Source: Frigoribacterium sp. PhB24 (GTDB lineage: Bacteria > Actinomycetota > Actinomycetes > Actinomycetales > Microbacteriaceae). Taken from it: 64,000 nt of DNA. The translations under genes were made by a program, and so were the position numbers. Below are positions 34,428 through 42,658 of this stretch, in pieces. Position 1 is the stretch's first letter. Each line of letters opens with the position of its first letter. The stretch lies in contig NZ_RKIC01000010.1 in assembly GCF_003755185.1 (NCBI RefSeq), positions 62,001 to 126,000 on the forward strand, in the 5' to 3' direction. The notes beneath the pieces are model-generated. The model made no database searches. It was not told the origin of the DNA and saw only the letters and a program-made list of their open reading frames with translations.

Positions 34428-35087
34428 TCAGGCGACGGGACGCCGGCCGGGCAGGGCGTGCAGTTGTTCGGCGGCGAGTTCGGCCGCCAGTGGATCGCCG
34501 GCTTGGGTCGCCTCGCGGAGGGCGACGAACGAGTCGGCCATCGATTCCCACTGCAGCACCTGCACGATGTCGGGCACGCGCAGTTTGTAGGCGAGGCCGT
34601 CGGTGACGTCGGTGCAGACCTTGACCAGCGCCGGATTGCCGCAGTGGTGGACGTAGGTCGAGAAGAGCGCGACGGCGTGGGTGTTCAGGGCCGGGCCGTC
34701 CTCTCGGTCGAGGTCGGACAGGCAGACGTCGATCATGCGGACGATCTCTCGCGTCACGGCGGCCGACAGGTGCGGCACGGCCAGGCGGACCGCGCCACCG
34801 AAGAGCACGCCGAGGGTCTGGACCGCCTCGACGGCCTCGTCGGCCTTCGGCATCGCGACCTTCGTGTACCGGTTCGGAGCCATCTCGACGAGGCCGGCGC
34901 GGACGAGGTCGCCGAGTGCCTCGCGGATCGGCGTGCGCGACACCTGCAGCCACGCGATCAGTTCGTCGTCGTGCAGGCGTTCACCGGGTTCGAGCGTGCC
35001 GTCGATGATCGCGTCACGGATGCGGATGCGGACCGTGTCGCGCAGCAGCTGTCGCTCGGCGGTGGGGGGAGTGGCGGGAACGGGCAT
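34428..35087 (-). CDS. GntR-family transcriptional regulator, FadR/FCD type
   Basis: A 219-residue regulator. The N-terminal winged helix includes RIRDAIIDGTLEPGERLHDDELIAWLQVSRTPIREALGDL. The C-terminal helical domain is less conserved, with YVHHCGNPALVK as candidate metal/ligand region. ATG 35087 follows GGAGGC on the minus strand. It converges on the CNNM genes and lies downstream of glpD on the same strand but behind glpD's terminator, so it is probably monocistronic. Its target is not known; direct TTACCCG repeats upstream suggest autoregulation. Confidence 0.85.
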   Translation of the reverse strand: MPVPATPPTAERQLLRDTVRIRIRDAIIDGTLEPGERLHDDELIAWLQVSRTPIREALGDLVRAGLVEMAPNRYTKVAMPKADEAVEAVQTLGVLFGGAVRLAVPHLSAAVTREIVRMIDVCLSDLDREDGPALNTHAVALFSTYVHHCGNPALVKVCTDVTDGLAYKLRVPDIVQVLQWESMADSFVALREATQAGDPLAAELAAEQLHALPGRRPVA

Positions 35088-35106
35088 GCGGCCTCCTGGA
35101 TGCTCT

Positions 35107-35165
35107 CGGTCAATTACCCGGCCAGAATCTTACCCGAAGAGCATCACATTTTGCCCGATGGGCAC
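35107..35165 (-). promoter_or_regulatory. AT-rich promoter of the GntR gene with direct repeats TTACCCG
   Basis: TTACCCG occurs at 35114-35120 and 35130-35136, with a variant TTGCCCG at 35151-35157. The copies are 16-21 bases apart in an AT-rich island just upstream of the GntR start. They could be regulator half-sites. Inference from position only. Confidence 0.4.
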
Positions 35166-35236
35166 CGAAGGTGACATGTCTCATTCTCCCACAAGCGAGC
35201 GAGCGAGCGAGCGACGGGCGGGTGGCCGGACGGCGA

Positions 35237-35266
35237 GGCCCCACCTTCCCAGGGGAAGGTGGGGCC
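35237..35266. terminator. 14-bp hairpin downstream of glpD
   Basis: GGCCCCACCTTCCC (35237-35250) and GGGAAGGTGGGGCC (35253-35266) are perfectly complementary. It lies 22 bases past the glpD stop. A (GAGC)n microsatellite sits at about 35195-35215, between the hairpin and the GntR promoter. Confidence 0.85.
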
Positions 35267-35287
35267 GTCGGGGCCGGGTCGGTGCCG

Positions 35288-37030
35288 TTACTTCGCGACG
35301 GCCGGGGTCGCCGCGGGCACGTGCTGCGAGGCGACCTCGACGCCGTGCGAGTCGCGCAGGGTCGTCAGGGTCCGCTCGATCTCGTCGTCACGCTGCTCGG
35401 TCGTCCAGCCGAGCGAGCCGGCCATGACGTCGGCGATCTCGGTGAGCAGCTCGATCGTGACGCCACCGACGAACGCGAGGTTCGTGCGGCGCAACACGAC
35501 GTCGGCGAGGTGGACGGCGTCCTCGTGCTCGGCGAAGTAGGCGATCTCGGCCGTGGTCAGCGTGGGGTCGGCCTCGAGGGCCTGCGACGGCTGGTCGAGC
35601 AGGACGTCGATGACCTCGGAGGCGCGGGTGCCGTAGCGGGTCAGCAGACGATCGACCTGGTCGCGGTCGAGCCCGTCGGCGTGTGCCGCGACCCAGGTGG
35701 TGCGGGCGCCGTCGGTGGTCGGGAACCCCTTGCCGCCGCCGATCGCCATGCCCGTCGTGTCGATGGAGCGCTTCACGCCGAGCTTGGTCGTCGCTTCGGT
35801 CGAGAGGTGGGCCGACAGGGCGCGGAAGGTCGTCCACTTACCGCCGACGAGGCTGAGGACGGTCGTGCCGGGCAGTTCCGTGACCTCGGTCTCGACGATG
35901 CGGTAGTCGCGCGACACGAAGCCGGCCGCGAGGTCGTCGTGCTTGGGCAGCGGTCGGACACCCGAGTATCGGTAGACGATGTGGTCGCGGTTGAGCTCGA
36001 TGTCGGGGTAGACGTGCTTCACCAGATCGAAGAAGTAGTCGACTTCTTCTTCGGTGCAGACGGCGGGCTCCGCCATGTCCGCCTCGAGGTCGGTCGTGCC
36101 GATGAGCACACGCCCCTTGAGCGGGTAGATGAGGACGATCCGGCCGTCGTTGTTCTCGAAGAAGATCTCGCGACCGTTCGTGGCCTCGAGCAGCTCGGGG
36201 CTGTCGACGACGATGTGCGACCCCTTGGTGCCGCCCATGTACTGGGACTCGGCACCGAAGGCCTTGTTGGTGAGGTCGGTCCACGGGCCCGACGCGTTGA
36301 TGACCACGTCGGCCGTCATCGTGAACTCGGTGCCGGTGACGACGTCGCGCAGGGTCACCCCGCCGTCGGCGGTGCCGACGGCCTCGAGGTAGTTGGCGCT
36401 GCGGGCGTTGTCGCCGGCGGCCAGGCCGTCCTTCAGTACGTCGAGCGCGAGGCGCTCGGGCTCGTGCACCGACGCGTCGTAGTAGGTGCCCGTGTACTTG
36501 AGCGCCTTGTTGAGGTGCGGCATCTCGGCCAGGGCCTTCTTGCGGCCGAGGAACTTGTGACGGGGGACCGATCCGCCGTCGCGCGAGAACGAGTCGTACA
36601 TCGTCATGCCGACCTTGATCAGCAGGGCGCCGCGCTCCTTCGTGGAACGCTGCTTGTGCGTGAGCATGCGCAACGGCGCGTTCATGATGCCGCTGAACGT
36701 CGAGAAGATCGGCATCGTCGTCTGCAGGGGCTTGACGTAGTGCGGAGCGATCTTGAGAAGGCCGTTGCGCTCCTCGACGCTCTCGCGGACGAGGCGGAAC
36801 TCGCCGTTCTCGAGGTAGCGGATGCCGCCGTGGATCATGTGCGACGAGGCGGCCGAGGCGCCCGAGGCGTAGTCGGCACGCTCGACGAGCACGACGTCGA
36901 CCCCCTGGAGGGCGAGGTCGCGGAAGGTCGCGATCCCGTTGATGCCACCGCCGACGACGAGCACCTGTGCCGTCGGGCGGTCGACGATGCGCTGCACGTT
37001 GGGACGGATCGAGTCTGTCTTCTTCGACAT
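35288..37030 (-). CDS. glpD: Glycerol-3-phosphate dehydrogenase, FAD-dependent
   Basis: A 580-residue membrane-associated flavoenzyme that oxidises sn-glycerol 3-phosphate to DHAP and feeds electrons to the quinone pool. The FAD motif is VLVVGGGINGIATFRDLALQG near residue 24; ASSHMIHGGIRYLENGEF, GSHIVVDSPELL and SGVRPLPKHDD are family-conserved, as is LVGGKWTTFRALS. Length is normal. The ATG at 37030 is the only start before the divergent SorC-type regulator at 37160, which probably controls it. DHAP/G3P made or used here could also feed the ether-lipid cluster at 41-49 kb. Confidence 0.95.
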   Translation of the reverse strand: MSKKTDSIRPNVQRIVDRPTAQVLVVGGGINGIATFRDLALQGVDVVLVERADYASGASAASSHMIHGGIRYLENGEFRLVRESVEERNGLLKIAPHYVKPLQTTMPIFSTFSGIMNAPLRMLTHKQRSTKERGALLIKVGMTMYDSFSRDGGSVPRHKFLGRKKALAEMPHLNKALKYTGTYYDASVHEPERLALDVLKDGLAAGDNARSANYLEAVGTADGGVTLRDVVTGTEFTMTADVVINASGPWTDLTNKAFGAESQYMGGTKGSHIVVDSPELLEATNGREIFFENNDGRIVLIYPLKGRVLIGTTDLEADMAEPAVCTEEEVDYFFDLVKHVYPDIELNRDHIVYRYSGVRPLPKHDDLAAGFVSRDYRIVETEVTELPGTTVLSLVGGKWTTFRALSAHLSTEATTKLGVKRSIDTTGMAIGGGKGFPTTDGARTTWVAAHADGLDRDQVDRLLTRYGTRASEVIDVLLDQPSQALEADPTLTTAEIAYFAEHEDAVHLADVVLRRTNLAFVGGVTIELLTEIADVMAGSLGWTTEQRDDEIERTLTTLRDSHGVEVASQHVPAATPAVAK

Positions 37031-37091
37031 GGTCACTGCTTCTTTCGAGATGCGATGTCTGGTGGTGGTGACCGACTCGTCGTGCGGGCCG

Positions 37092-37148
37092 GTAGATTCA
37101 TCGTCGTCCCGATGCACACAGGGTGCAACGGATCTGCACGAACGTGCA
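37092..37148. promoter_or_regulatory. Divergent glpD/regulator promoter with two TGCAC...GTGCA operators
   Basis: TGCACACAGGGTGCA (37113-37127) and TGCACGAACGTGCA (37135-37148) are palindromes with identical half-sites. They lie between the divergent genes just before the regulator's Shine-Dalgarno. TAGATT (37092-37097) is a possible -10. SorC/DeoR-type regulators bind such sites, so autoregulation plus control of glpD is likely. Confidence 0.6.
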
Positions 37149-37159
37149 AGGAGGTCCCC

Positions 37160-38122
37160 TTGGCCGTCGGCGATCAGTCGGAACGCACGCAAGAAGCCCT
37201 GCGCGCCGCGCATCTGTACTACATGCAGGACCTCACGATGGAGGCCATCGCGCACGAACTCCAGACGTCCCGCTCGTCGGTCTCGCGCCTCCTGAAGTCG
37301 GCTCGTGAGACGGGGCTGGTCGACATCCAGATCAAGTCCCCGCTCGATCAGCCGACGGCCGTGGGCGAGGGGTTGCAGCGTCGGTTCGGCGTGGTCGCGC
37401 ATGTGGTCCCCGTGCCCGACCAGACGAGCGACGTCGACCGGCTCGACCGGGTCGCGTTGTCGGCTGCACGAACGCTCACGCAGTACGTCGACTCGAACAT
37501 GGTCGTCGGGGTCGCCTGGGGCTCGACCGTCAGCGCGGTCAGCCGCTACCTGGTGCCCAAGACGACGCACAACACCGTCTTCGTGCAGCTGAACGGAGCC
37601 GCCAACACCCGCACCACCGGCATCGAGTACGCCAGCGAGATCCTGCGGAGGTTCGGTCACGCGTACGGCGCCCTGATCCAGCAGTTCCCGGTGCCGGCGT
37701 TCTTCGACGACCCCGCGACGAAGCGGGCCCTCTGGCGGGAACGCAGCACCCGTCGCGTCCTCTCGCTGCAGGGCACCATGGACCTCGTCGTCTTCGGCGT
37801 CGGATCGCGCGAGGCGCACGTGCCGAGCCACGTCTACTCGGGCGGCTACCTCGAGCAGAGCGACCACGAGAGCCTCGTCCACGACCACGTGGTGGGCGAC
37901 GTCGCGACCGTGTTCTTCCGCGAGGACGGCTCGTCGGCCGACATCGAGCTCAACCAGCGCGCCACGGGCCCCGACCTGGCGACCATCCGGCGCACGCCGC
38001 GTCGGGTCTGCGTCGTCGCCGGCGAGGCCAAGGTGGCCAGTGTCCGCGGTGCGCTCGCCGCGGGCCTGGTCACCGACCTGATCCTCGACGAGGGGACGGC
38101 CAGGGCCCTCCTGGCCAGCTGA
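37160..38122 (+). CDS. SorC/DeoR-type sugar-binding transcriptional regulator (glycerol operon regulator)
   Basis: A 320-residue protein. The N-terminal HTH reads HLYYMQDLTMEAIAHELQTSRSSVSRLLKSARETGLV, and the C-terminal effector domain (sugar-bind) shows VGVAWGSTVSAVSRYL, VQLNGAANTR, VFGVGSREAHVPSHVYSGGY and RRVCVVAGEAKVASVRGAL. The TTG at 37160 is preceded by a perfect AAGGAGGT. No ATG or GTG fits better, so this is a confident TTG start. Divergent from glpD with palindromic sites between them. The effector may be G3P or DHAP. Confidence 0.88.
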   Translation: MAVGDQSERTQEALRAAHLYYMQDLTMEAIAHELQTSRSSVSRLLKSARETGLVDIQIKSPLDQPTAVGEGLQRRFGVVAHVVPVPDQTSDVDRLDRVALSAARTLTQYVDSNMVVGVAWGSTVSAVSRYLVPKTTHNTVFVQLNGAANTRTTGIEYASEILRRFGHAYGALIQQFPVPAFFDDPATKRALWRERSTRRVLSLQGTMDLVVFGVGSREAHVPSHVYSGGYLEQSDHESLVHDHVVGDVATVFFREDGSSADIELNQRATGPDLATIRRTPRRVCVVAGEAKVASVRGALAAGLVTDLILDEGTARALLAS

Positions 38123-38264
38123 GGACGCAGGCGCGGGGGCGACGGGGCAGGCACGACCAGGAGGCGCGGGCGGGGTACAGCGGGCCAGCCGCGACCCAGC
38201 CCGGTCGCGTAGACGGGACGAGTCGCACACCGGGCCCCCGACGGGCCCCGAGAGGAGCATCACC

Positions 38265-38831
38265 ATGGCCAGCACCGAACTCACCGGACGCCGCGTTCTC
38301 GCGATCGTCACCAACTACGGCGTCGAGCAGGACGAACTCGTCGTCCCCTTCGCGAAGCTGCGCGAACAGGGCGCGACCGTCGTCGTCGCAGGCGTCTCCA
38401 CCGAGCCGATCGAGACGCTCGTCGGCGACAAGGACCCGGGTCAGACCGTCCGCCCCGACACGACGATCGCCGAGGTCGAGGCCGCCGACCACGACCTCCT
38501 GCTCGTGCCCGGCGGCACCATCAACGCCGACACCCTCCGCACCGAGAGCGACGCGGTCGACCTGATCAAGGCCTTCGCCTCGGCAGGCAAGCCGATCGCC
38601 GCCATCTGCCACGGGCCGTGGGCGCTGATCGAGGCGGGCCTCGTCCAGGGCAAGGAGCTGACCTCCTTCGCGTCGTTGCAGACCGACGTCCGCAACGCCG
38701 GCGGCACCTGGGTCGACCGCTCGGTCGTGACCGACGTCGAGCAGGGTTTCACGCTCGTCACGTCGCGCGATCCCGGCGACCTCGACGACTTCGTCCGCGA
38801 GACCTCGACGGCACTCGCCGCCACGGCCTGA
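38265..38831 (+). CDS. PfpI/DJ-1 family protein (type 1 glutamine amidotransferase-like)
   Basis: A 188-residue cytoplasmic protein. The nucleophile elbow is IAAICHGPWALIEAGL with the Cys-His pair, and an upstream Glu is in NYGVEQDEL. DLLLVPGGTINADTLR is also characteristic of the YhbO/PfpI stress-protein group, associated with protein deglycation or proteolysis claims. ATG 38265 has GAGAGGAG upstream. Stands alone between the SorC regulator and an unknown gene. Confidence 0.9.
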   Translation: MASTELTGRRVLAIVTNYGVEQDELVVPFAKLREQGATVVVAGVSTEPIETLVGDKDPGQTVRPDTTIAEVEAADHDLLLVPGGTINADTLRTESDAVDLIKAFASAGKPIAAICHGPWALIEAGLVQGKELTSFASLQTDVRNAGGTWVDRSVVTDVEQGFTLVTSRDPGDLDDFVRETSTALAATA

Positions 38832-38971
38832 GCCCTCGCCCTCCGTCGCGGCGGGGTCCGGCGTCCCACCTCGGGGCGGCGAACCCCGCCGCGGGTCTTT
38901 AATGGACCGTCGGGCCGTCGTCGGTCCGACCCCGGGTGCTCCGGCGCCCATCCGGTCGAGAGAGAGGCGCG

Positions 38972-39574
38972 ATGAAGTTCGGCAAGGCGAGCAAGGTCCC
39001 CTCCGAGCCGGCGACACCCGACCCCGCGGCTCTCGAGCGGGCCGTCTCCGAGGGCGTGCTCATCTCCCGTGCCGCCGCCGTCGTCTCGGTCGCCAACTCG
39101 ATCGTCATCCGTGCCCTCCGCGACGACGAGCACTTCGACCACGAGCGCACCCGCGAGGCCGTGCGGACCATCCTCGGCCGTCTCGCGGCCGAACAGCGCG
39201 AACAGAACGAGCGCATCGGCGGCGAGCGTGCGAAGGCCCTCAAGGCCAAGGGGCGGTCCCGGCACCAACACGACTATCGACGGGGTGACGACGACACCCT
39301 CTGGTTCCGCGAGAAGACCTACACGGCCGTCGCCGAGAGGTTGGACGACCTGCAGTCCGACGACGGCTTCGTCGACGGCATCGTCTCCTCGGCGGTCGAC
39401 CGGGCGTGGGGTGACGTGGGTGCTGCGATCGTCACCAAGGTCTCGGCGGTCGAGGCGGTCGACCCGGCGTATCCCGACGAACGCGACCAGCGCCTCCGTG
39501 AGTTCGTCGACGTCGACATCGCGCGGTTGCTCGCCCAGCCTCCGGCGGGGTCAGACGCGCCACGTCCGACCTGA
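38972..39574 (+). CDS. Hypothetical protein, 200 residues, charged and helical
   Basis: No family is recognised with confidence. The sequence is hydrophilic and predicted helical, with a basic patch (KALKAKGRSRHQHDYRRGDDD) in the middle and acidic flanks. There is no signal or membrane segment. GAGAGAGG precedes ATG 38972, and codon bias matches neighbours, so it is a real gene. I have a vague memory of similar Microbacteriaceae proteins carrying misleading enzyme names and prefer no function. Confidence 0.7.
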   Translation: MKFGKASKVPSEPATPDPAALERAVSEGVLISRAAAVVSVANSIVIRALRDDEHFDHERTREAVRTILGRLAAEQREQNERIGGERAKALKAKGRSRHQHDYRRGDDDTLWFREKTYTAVAERLDDLQSDDGFVDGIVSSAVDRAWGDVGAAIVTKVSAVEAVDPAYPDERDQRLREFVDVDIARLLAQPPAGSDAPRPT

Positions 39575-39709
39575 CCGACGACCCCGTCCACCGGCCCCCG
39601 ACCTGGGGCTTTCCCGGCCCGGCCCGGGACGACACCATGAATCGACACGCTCGGCCCTCACCACGCGGAGCCCTCGTCGATCAGGCCACCGCTGTGGGAG
39701 GAACCCGGC

Positions 39710-40918
39710 ATGCATCGTTTCGTGAGCCCGCTCGTGCGCGGGGTGATCCGACAGCGCAACCGCTGGTTCGACCGGCGGCTCGGGCTGCCCCGGCCCGAGG
39801 GCGTCGCGCGGGCTCACGCCCCGGGTATCACGCCCGACCGCGTGCTGCTGTTCGGCAGCGGGCCCGCCGTCGGATGGGGTGTCCGGAGCCACGACCTGGG
39901 GCTCGCCGGCCATCTCGCGCGAGCGGTCTCGCACGCGACCGGGCGCGGTGTCGACGTCGACGTCCTGGCCGACCCCGCGATGCGGACGGTCGACGCCAGA
40001 CGTGTGCTCGGGGATCGTGATCTCACCCGCTACGACGCCGTGGTCGTGGTGACCGGCATCAACGACGCCCTCGAGATGACGGACGTCACCAGGTGGCGGC
40101 GTGCCTTCGTCGACCTGCTCGTGCACATCGAGACCGAGACCGGGGGAGCGAGCAGTCCCGTGCTCGTCACGGGCGTCCAGGCACCCAGCGAGGTGACGGT
40201 GTTCCGCATCGCCGGCGGGGGCCTCGTCGACCGGCACACGGCCGAACTGAACAGGATGATCCGCGACGTCTGCTCGACGCATCCCCGCGTGCACGTGCTC
40301 ATGCCCCCCTCGCCGCTCTCGGGTCACGACGACCGCGACCGGCTGATCGCCAAGTACGCCCGGTGGGGCGAGGCGCAGGCCGAGGTGCTCGCGCCCATGC
40401 TCGACGCCCAGATGTCCGCCGGCGGAGGGGTGGCCCGGGCACGTCGGCACGCACCGCAGGCCGAGATCGACCGGGTCGACGCGATCCGGTCCCTCGGCCT
40501 CCTCGACACCGATCCCGAGGAGCGCTTCGACGACATCGTCGAACGGGCCCGCACGCTGCTCGGGGCGCGCGGTGCCGCGTTCTCGCTCGTCACGGCGGAC
40601 CGGACCTGGAACAAGGCGCTCGTCGGGGGCGGTGACCGCGAGATGCCGGCCGCCCTGTCGTTCTGCGCCCACACGGTGGCCGGCGGCCAGCCCTTCGTCG
40701 TCGAGGACGCCTGGGCCGACGAACGGTTCGGCGTCGACGCACCGGCCCGGTTCTACGCCGGTTACCCCGTCGAAAGCCCCGAGGGTGTCCGCATCGGGGC
40801 CCTCTGCGTCGCCGACCCCGACCCCCGCACGGTCGAGAGCGTCGACCTCGTCATGCTGCGCGAGCTCGCTCTCAGCGTGCAGCGTGAGCTCGCGAAGCAG
40901 GTCGTCGCGCGGGCGTGA
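39710..40918 (+). CDS. SGNH-hydrolase-like domain fused to GAF domain, short paralogue
   Basis: A 402-residue paralogue of the protein at 19759, without the Glu-Ala-Arg repeat linker. SGNH-like residues 40-230: VLLFGSGPAVGWGVRSHDLGL at block I (GSG instead of GDS), VVVTGINDALEM for block III, and the conserved KYARWGEAQAEVLAPM where the partner has MYRQWGAVVADRVAP; no DxxH. GAF residues about 250-400: FSLVTADRTWNKAL, FCAHTVAGGQPFVVEDAWAD, FYAGYPVESPEGVRIGALCV. The two paralogues lack the usual Ser nucleophile in the same way, suggesting a shared non-hydrolytic role. Confidence 0.75.
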   Translation: MHRFVSPLVRGVIRQRNRWFDRRLGLPRPEGVARAHAPGITPDRVLLFGSGPAVGWGVRSHDLGLAGHLARAVSHATGRGVDVDVLADPAMRTVDARRVLGDRDLTRYDAVVVVTGINDALEMTDVTRWRRAFVDLLVHIETETGGASSPVLVTGVQAPSEVTVFRIAGGGLVDRHTAELNRMIRDVCSTHPRVHVLMPPSPLSGHDDRDRLIAKYARWGEAQAEVLAPMLDAQMSAGGGVARARRHAPQAEIDRVDAIRSLGLLDTDPEERFDDIVERARTLLGARGAAFSLVTADRTWNKALVGGGDREMPAALSFCAHTVAGGQPFVVEDAWADERFGVDAPARFYAGYPVESPEGVRIGALCVADPDPRTVESVDLVMLRELALSVQRELAKQVVARA

Positions 40919-41019
40919 CGTCTCGTCCGTCGTCGTCCCGTGTCGCCCCGTGTCGGCCTCACCGGTCGGCCGCCGTCGGCGGACCGACGAGCCGTGCCCC
41001 TTCGGTGCACAATCGACGC

Positions 41020-41349
41020 ATGAGCGCCGAACCCCTGGTCACGCCCGACGGCCGGTACCTGGTCGTCCGGGGCCGGCTGTGGCGGCGGACGGACCCCCGC
41101 CTCGACGAGGCGACCCGCGCCTCCTTGGTCCACGACCTGATGGAGGCGCGGCGCGCGAAGAAGGCGGCGCTGGCCGACGGCGACGACGCCGCCGTCGAGG
41201 ACGCCCGGGCCCGGGTCGACGCGGCGAAGACCTCGCTCGGCGAACGTGGACCGGTGTGGTGGGACGACGACGCCCCTGACGAGACCCGCCGCATGGCACG
41301 GAACACGCGGTACTCCGAGTGGTTCGCCGGCGTCGAGTCCACGAGCTGA
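41020..41349 (+). CDS. Small conserved hypothetical protein, 109 residues
   Basis: Begins MSAEPLVTPDGRYLVVRGRLWRR, a pattern I recall from a widespread small-protein family sometimes mislabelled as a Tol biopolymer transporter. The centre is an Ala-rich charged helix (MEARRAKKAALADGDDAAVEDARARVD), followed by a Trp-rich GPVWWDDDAPDE and ARNTRYSEWFAG. Soluble; function unknown. The long hairpin at 41372 lies 22 bases past the stop. Confidence 0.75.
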   Translation: MSAEPLVTPDGRYLVVRGRLWRRTDPRLDEATRASLVHDLMEARRAKKAALADGDDAAVEDARARVDAAKTSLGERGPVWWDDDAPDETRRMARNTRYSEWFAGVESTS

Positions 41350-41371
41350 CTAGCGCGCGATGAGATGCACT

Positions 41372-41435
41372 CCGCACCACGAAGTGGACACCGCACCATG
41401 AGAAAACGTGGTGCGGTGTCCACTTCGTGGTGCGG
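41372..41435. repeat. Perfect 27-bp hairpin, palindrome family A copy 1
   Basis: The left arm (41372-41398, starting CCGCACCACGAAGTGGACAC) and right arm (41409-41435) are perfectly complementary over 27 bp with a 10-base loop (TGAGAAAACG). The arm aligns with those at 49366 and 50552 (shared pattern CRCCASGAWRTGGNCAC). It lies between convergent genes and may also terminate transcription. Confidence 0.92.
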
Positions 41436-41465
41436 TGGCGGGTTGGTTGCCCGCCGCGGGCGTGC

Positions 41466-41813
41466 CTAGCGGCCCTGGCGCTTCTTGAACGGCTTGGGCT
41501 GACCCTTGACGGCAGGGGTGCGGCCCTTGCCCTTGGACGCCTTGGCCTTGCCGCCGGCCGGCGGGGGCGGCGGCGGTGTCGGGGTGGACGGACTCGCCAG
41601 TTCGTCCTCGGCGACGACGACGGCAGCCTGGCCGGCCTTGGTCAGACGGTAGGGCGTGGCGTCGCGGTCGAACAGCTTGGCGCCGAACTCGAGCTCGAGC
41701 GCCTCGATCGACGACTCGAGCTTCTGGCGCGAGATGCCGAGCTTGTCGGCCGCGACCGGGAAGTGCAACACCTCGGCGGCGACGAGGAAGTGCCTCAGGT
41801 GACTGGTCTTCAC
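41466..41813 (-). CDS. LysR-type HTH-only small protein with Pro/Lys-rich tail
   Basis: A 115-residue protein. Residues 1-65 are a LysR winged helix-turn-helix (MKTSHLRHFLVAAEVLHFPV, DKLGISRQKLESSIEALELE, FGAKLFDRDATPYRLTKAG) but the effector domain is missing. It is replaced by a poly-proline run (PTPPPPPPAGG) and a basic tail (KAKASKGKGR, PKPFKKRQGR). The frame is intact, so it is a designed small protein rather than a truncation remnant. It overlaps the diiron gene by ATGA as last gene of the lipid operon and could be a nucleoid-like or local regulator. Confidence 0.78.
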   Translation of the reverse strand: MKTSHLRHFLVAAEVLHFPVAADKLGISRQKLESSIEALELEFGAKLFDRDATPYRLTKAGQAAVVVAEDELASPSTPTPPPPPPAGGKAKASKGKGRTPAVKGQPKPFKKRQGR

Positions 41814-42637
41814 GCGGTGGCGACCGAACCGCCGGCGGGGGAGTCCGCCCGGATGCCCAGGCCGTCGAGCGCCTTCTGGAAGATCGTCAGACCGCTCATG
41901 CCGGGCAGGTTCGAGATGTTCTGGTCGAGCTTGACGGCGGCCTTGCGTCCGTCCTCGCCGCTCATCAACTGGCCGAAGACGAACTTCACGTCGTCGACCT
42001 CCATGATGGACGAGCCCACCGGGGCCCAGACCTTCGACAACAGGAACCGCGTGAGCTTCTGGGCCTTCTTGCTAGCGAGCAGGCGCTCACGGGCCTGCGA
42101 GACGTAGAAGGCGACGTGGCGGGCCTCCTGCTTGGCGATGCGTTTCAGCAACTCGGCGAGGACGGGGTCCTTCTCGAGCTCGGCCATGCGCTTGTAGGCC
42201 GAAACGGCCGAGTACTCGTTGGCCGCGCCCCACGACATGTGGACGGCGACGAAGTCCGAGCCGACGATCTTGCCCAGCAGACCCTGCTTGACCGGGTCGA
42301 GGCGCTCACGCCACCCCAGCTTGAGCCGGTTCGCGCGCAGCTGGTCGTAGTCGACCGTGATGCCGTGCACCTCGAGGATGGCGGCCAGGGCCTCGCCGTG
42401 CCAGAACTCCTCGCGGTTCCACATCGTCATGAACGTGGTCATCTCGTTCTCTTTGTGAGAAGGCGTGGTGAGCAGGTCACGGGTGTAGCAGACGGTGTGG
42501 TACTCGACGTCGGCCATGTAGCGCAGGGTCCGCAGCGAGTCGGCCGACAGCGGGTTCTTGCGGAAGTGGTCGAGGTCGAGGTCGTCCCAGCTCAGTCGTT
42601 CGGAGGTCGCCGCGAACTTGTCGATGTCGAAGGCCAT
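41810..42637 (-). CDS. Diiron ferritin-like oxidase/desaturase-type protein with intact ligand set
   Basis: A 275-residue soluble four-helix-bundle protein. The ligand pattern is complete: Glu45 (VEYH), Glu77-Phe-Trp-His80 (REEFWH), Glu141 (NEYS) and Glu171-Ala-Arg-His174 (EARH), the E..ExxH..E..ExxH set of ribonucleotide-reductase-like/acyl-ACP-desaturase-like enzymes. In the lipid operon it is a candidate O2-dependent enzyme acting on an acyl or alkyl chain, possibly forming the vinyl ether of plasmalogens. A chain desaturase or an aldehyde oxygenase are alternatives. It follows the reductase gene by 21 bases. Confidence 0.82.
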   Translation of the reverse strand: MAFDIDKFAATSERLSWDDLDLDHFRKNPLSADSLRTLRYMADVEYHTVCYTRDLLTTPSHKENEMTTFMTMWNREEFWHGEALAAILEVHGITVDYDQLRANRLKLGWRERLDPVKQGLLGKIVGSDFVAVHMSWGAANEYSAVSAYKRMAELEKDPVLAELLKRIAKQEARHVAFYVSQARERLLASKKAQKLTRFLLSKVWAPVGSSIMEVDDVKFVFGQLMSGEDGRKAAVKLDQNISNLPGMSGLTIFQKALDGLGIRADSPAGGSVATA

Positions 42638-42658
42638 GTGATGTCAGGAGGCGCGGGC

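Noticed and set aside
35195-35215. (GAGC)n microsatellite as a phase-variable coding repeat
   Set aside because: It lies between a terminator and a promoter, outside any credible gene.
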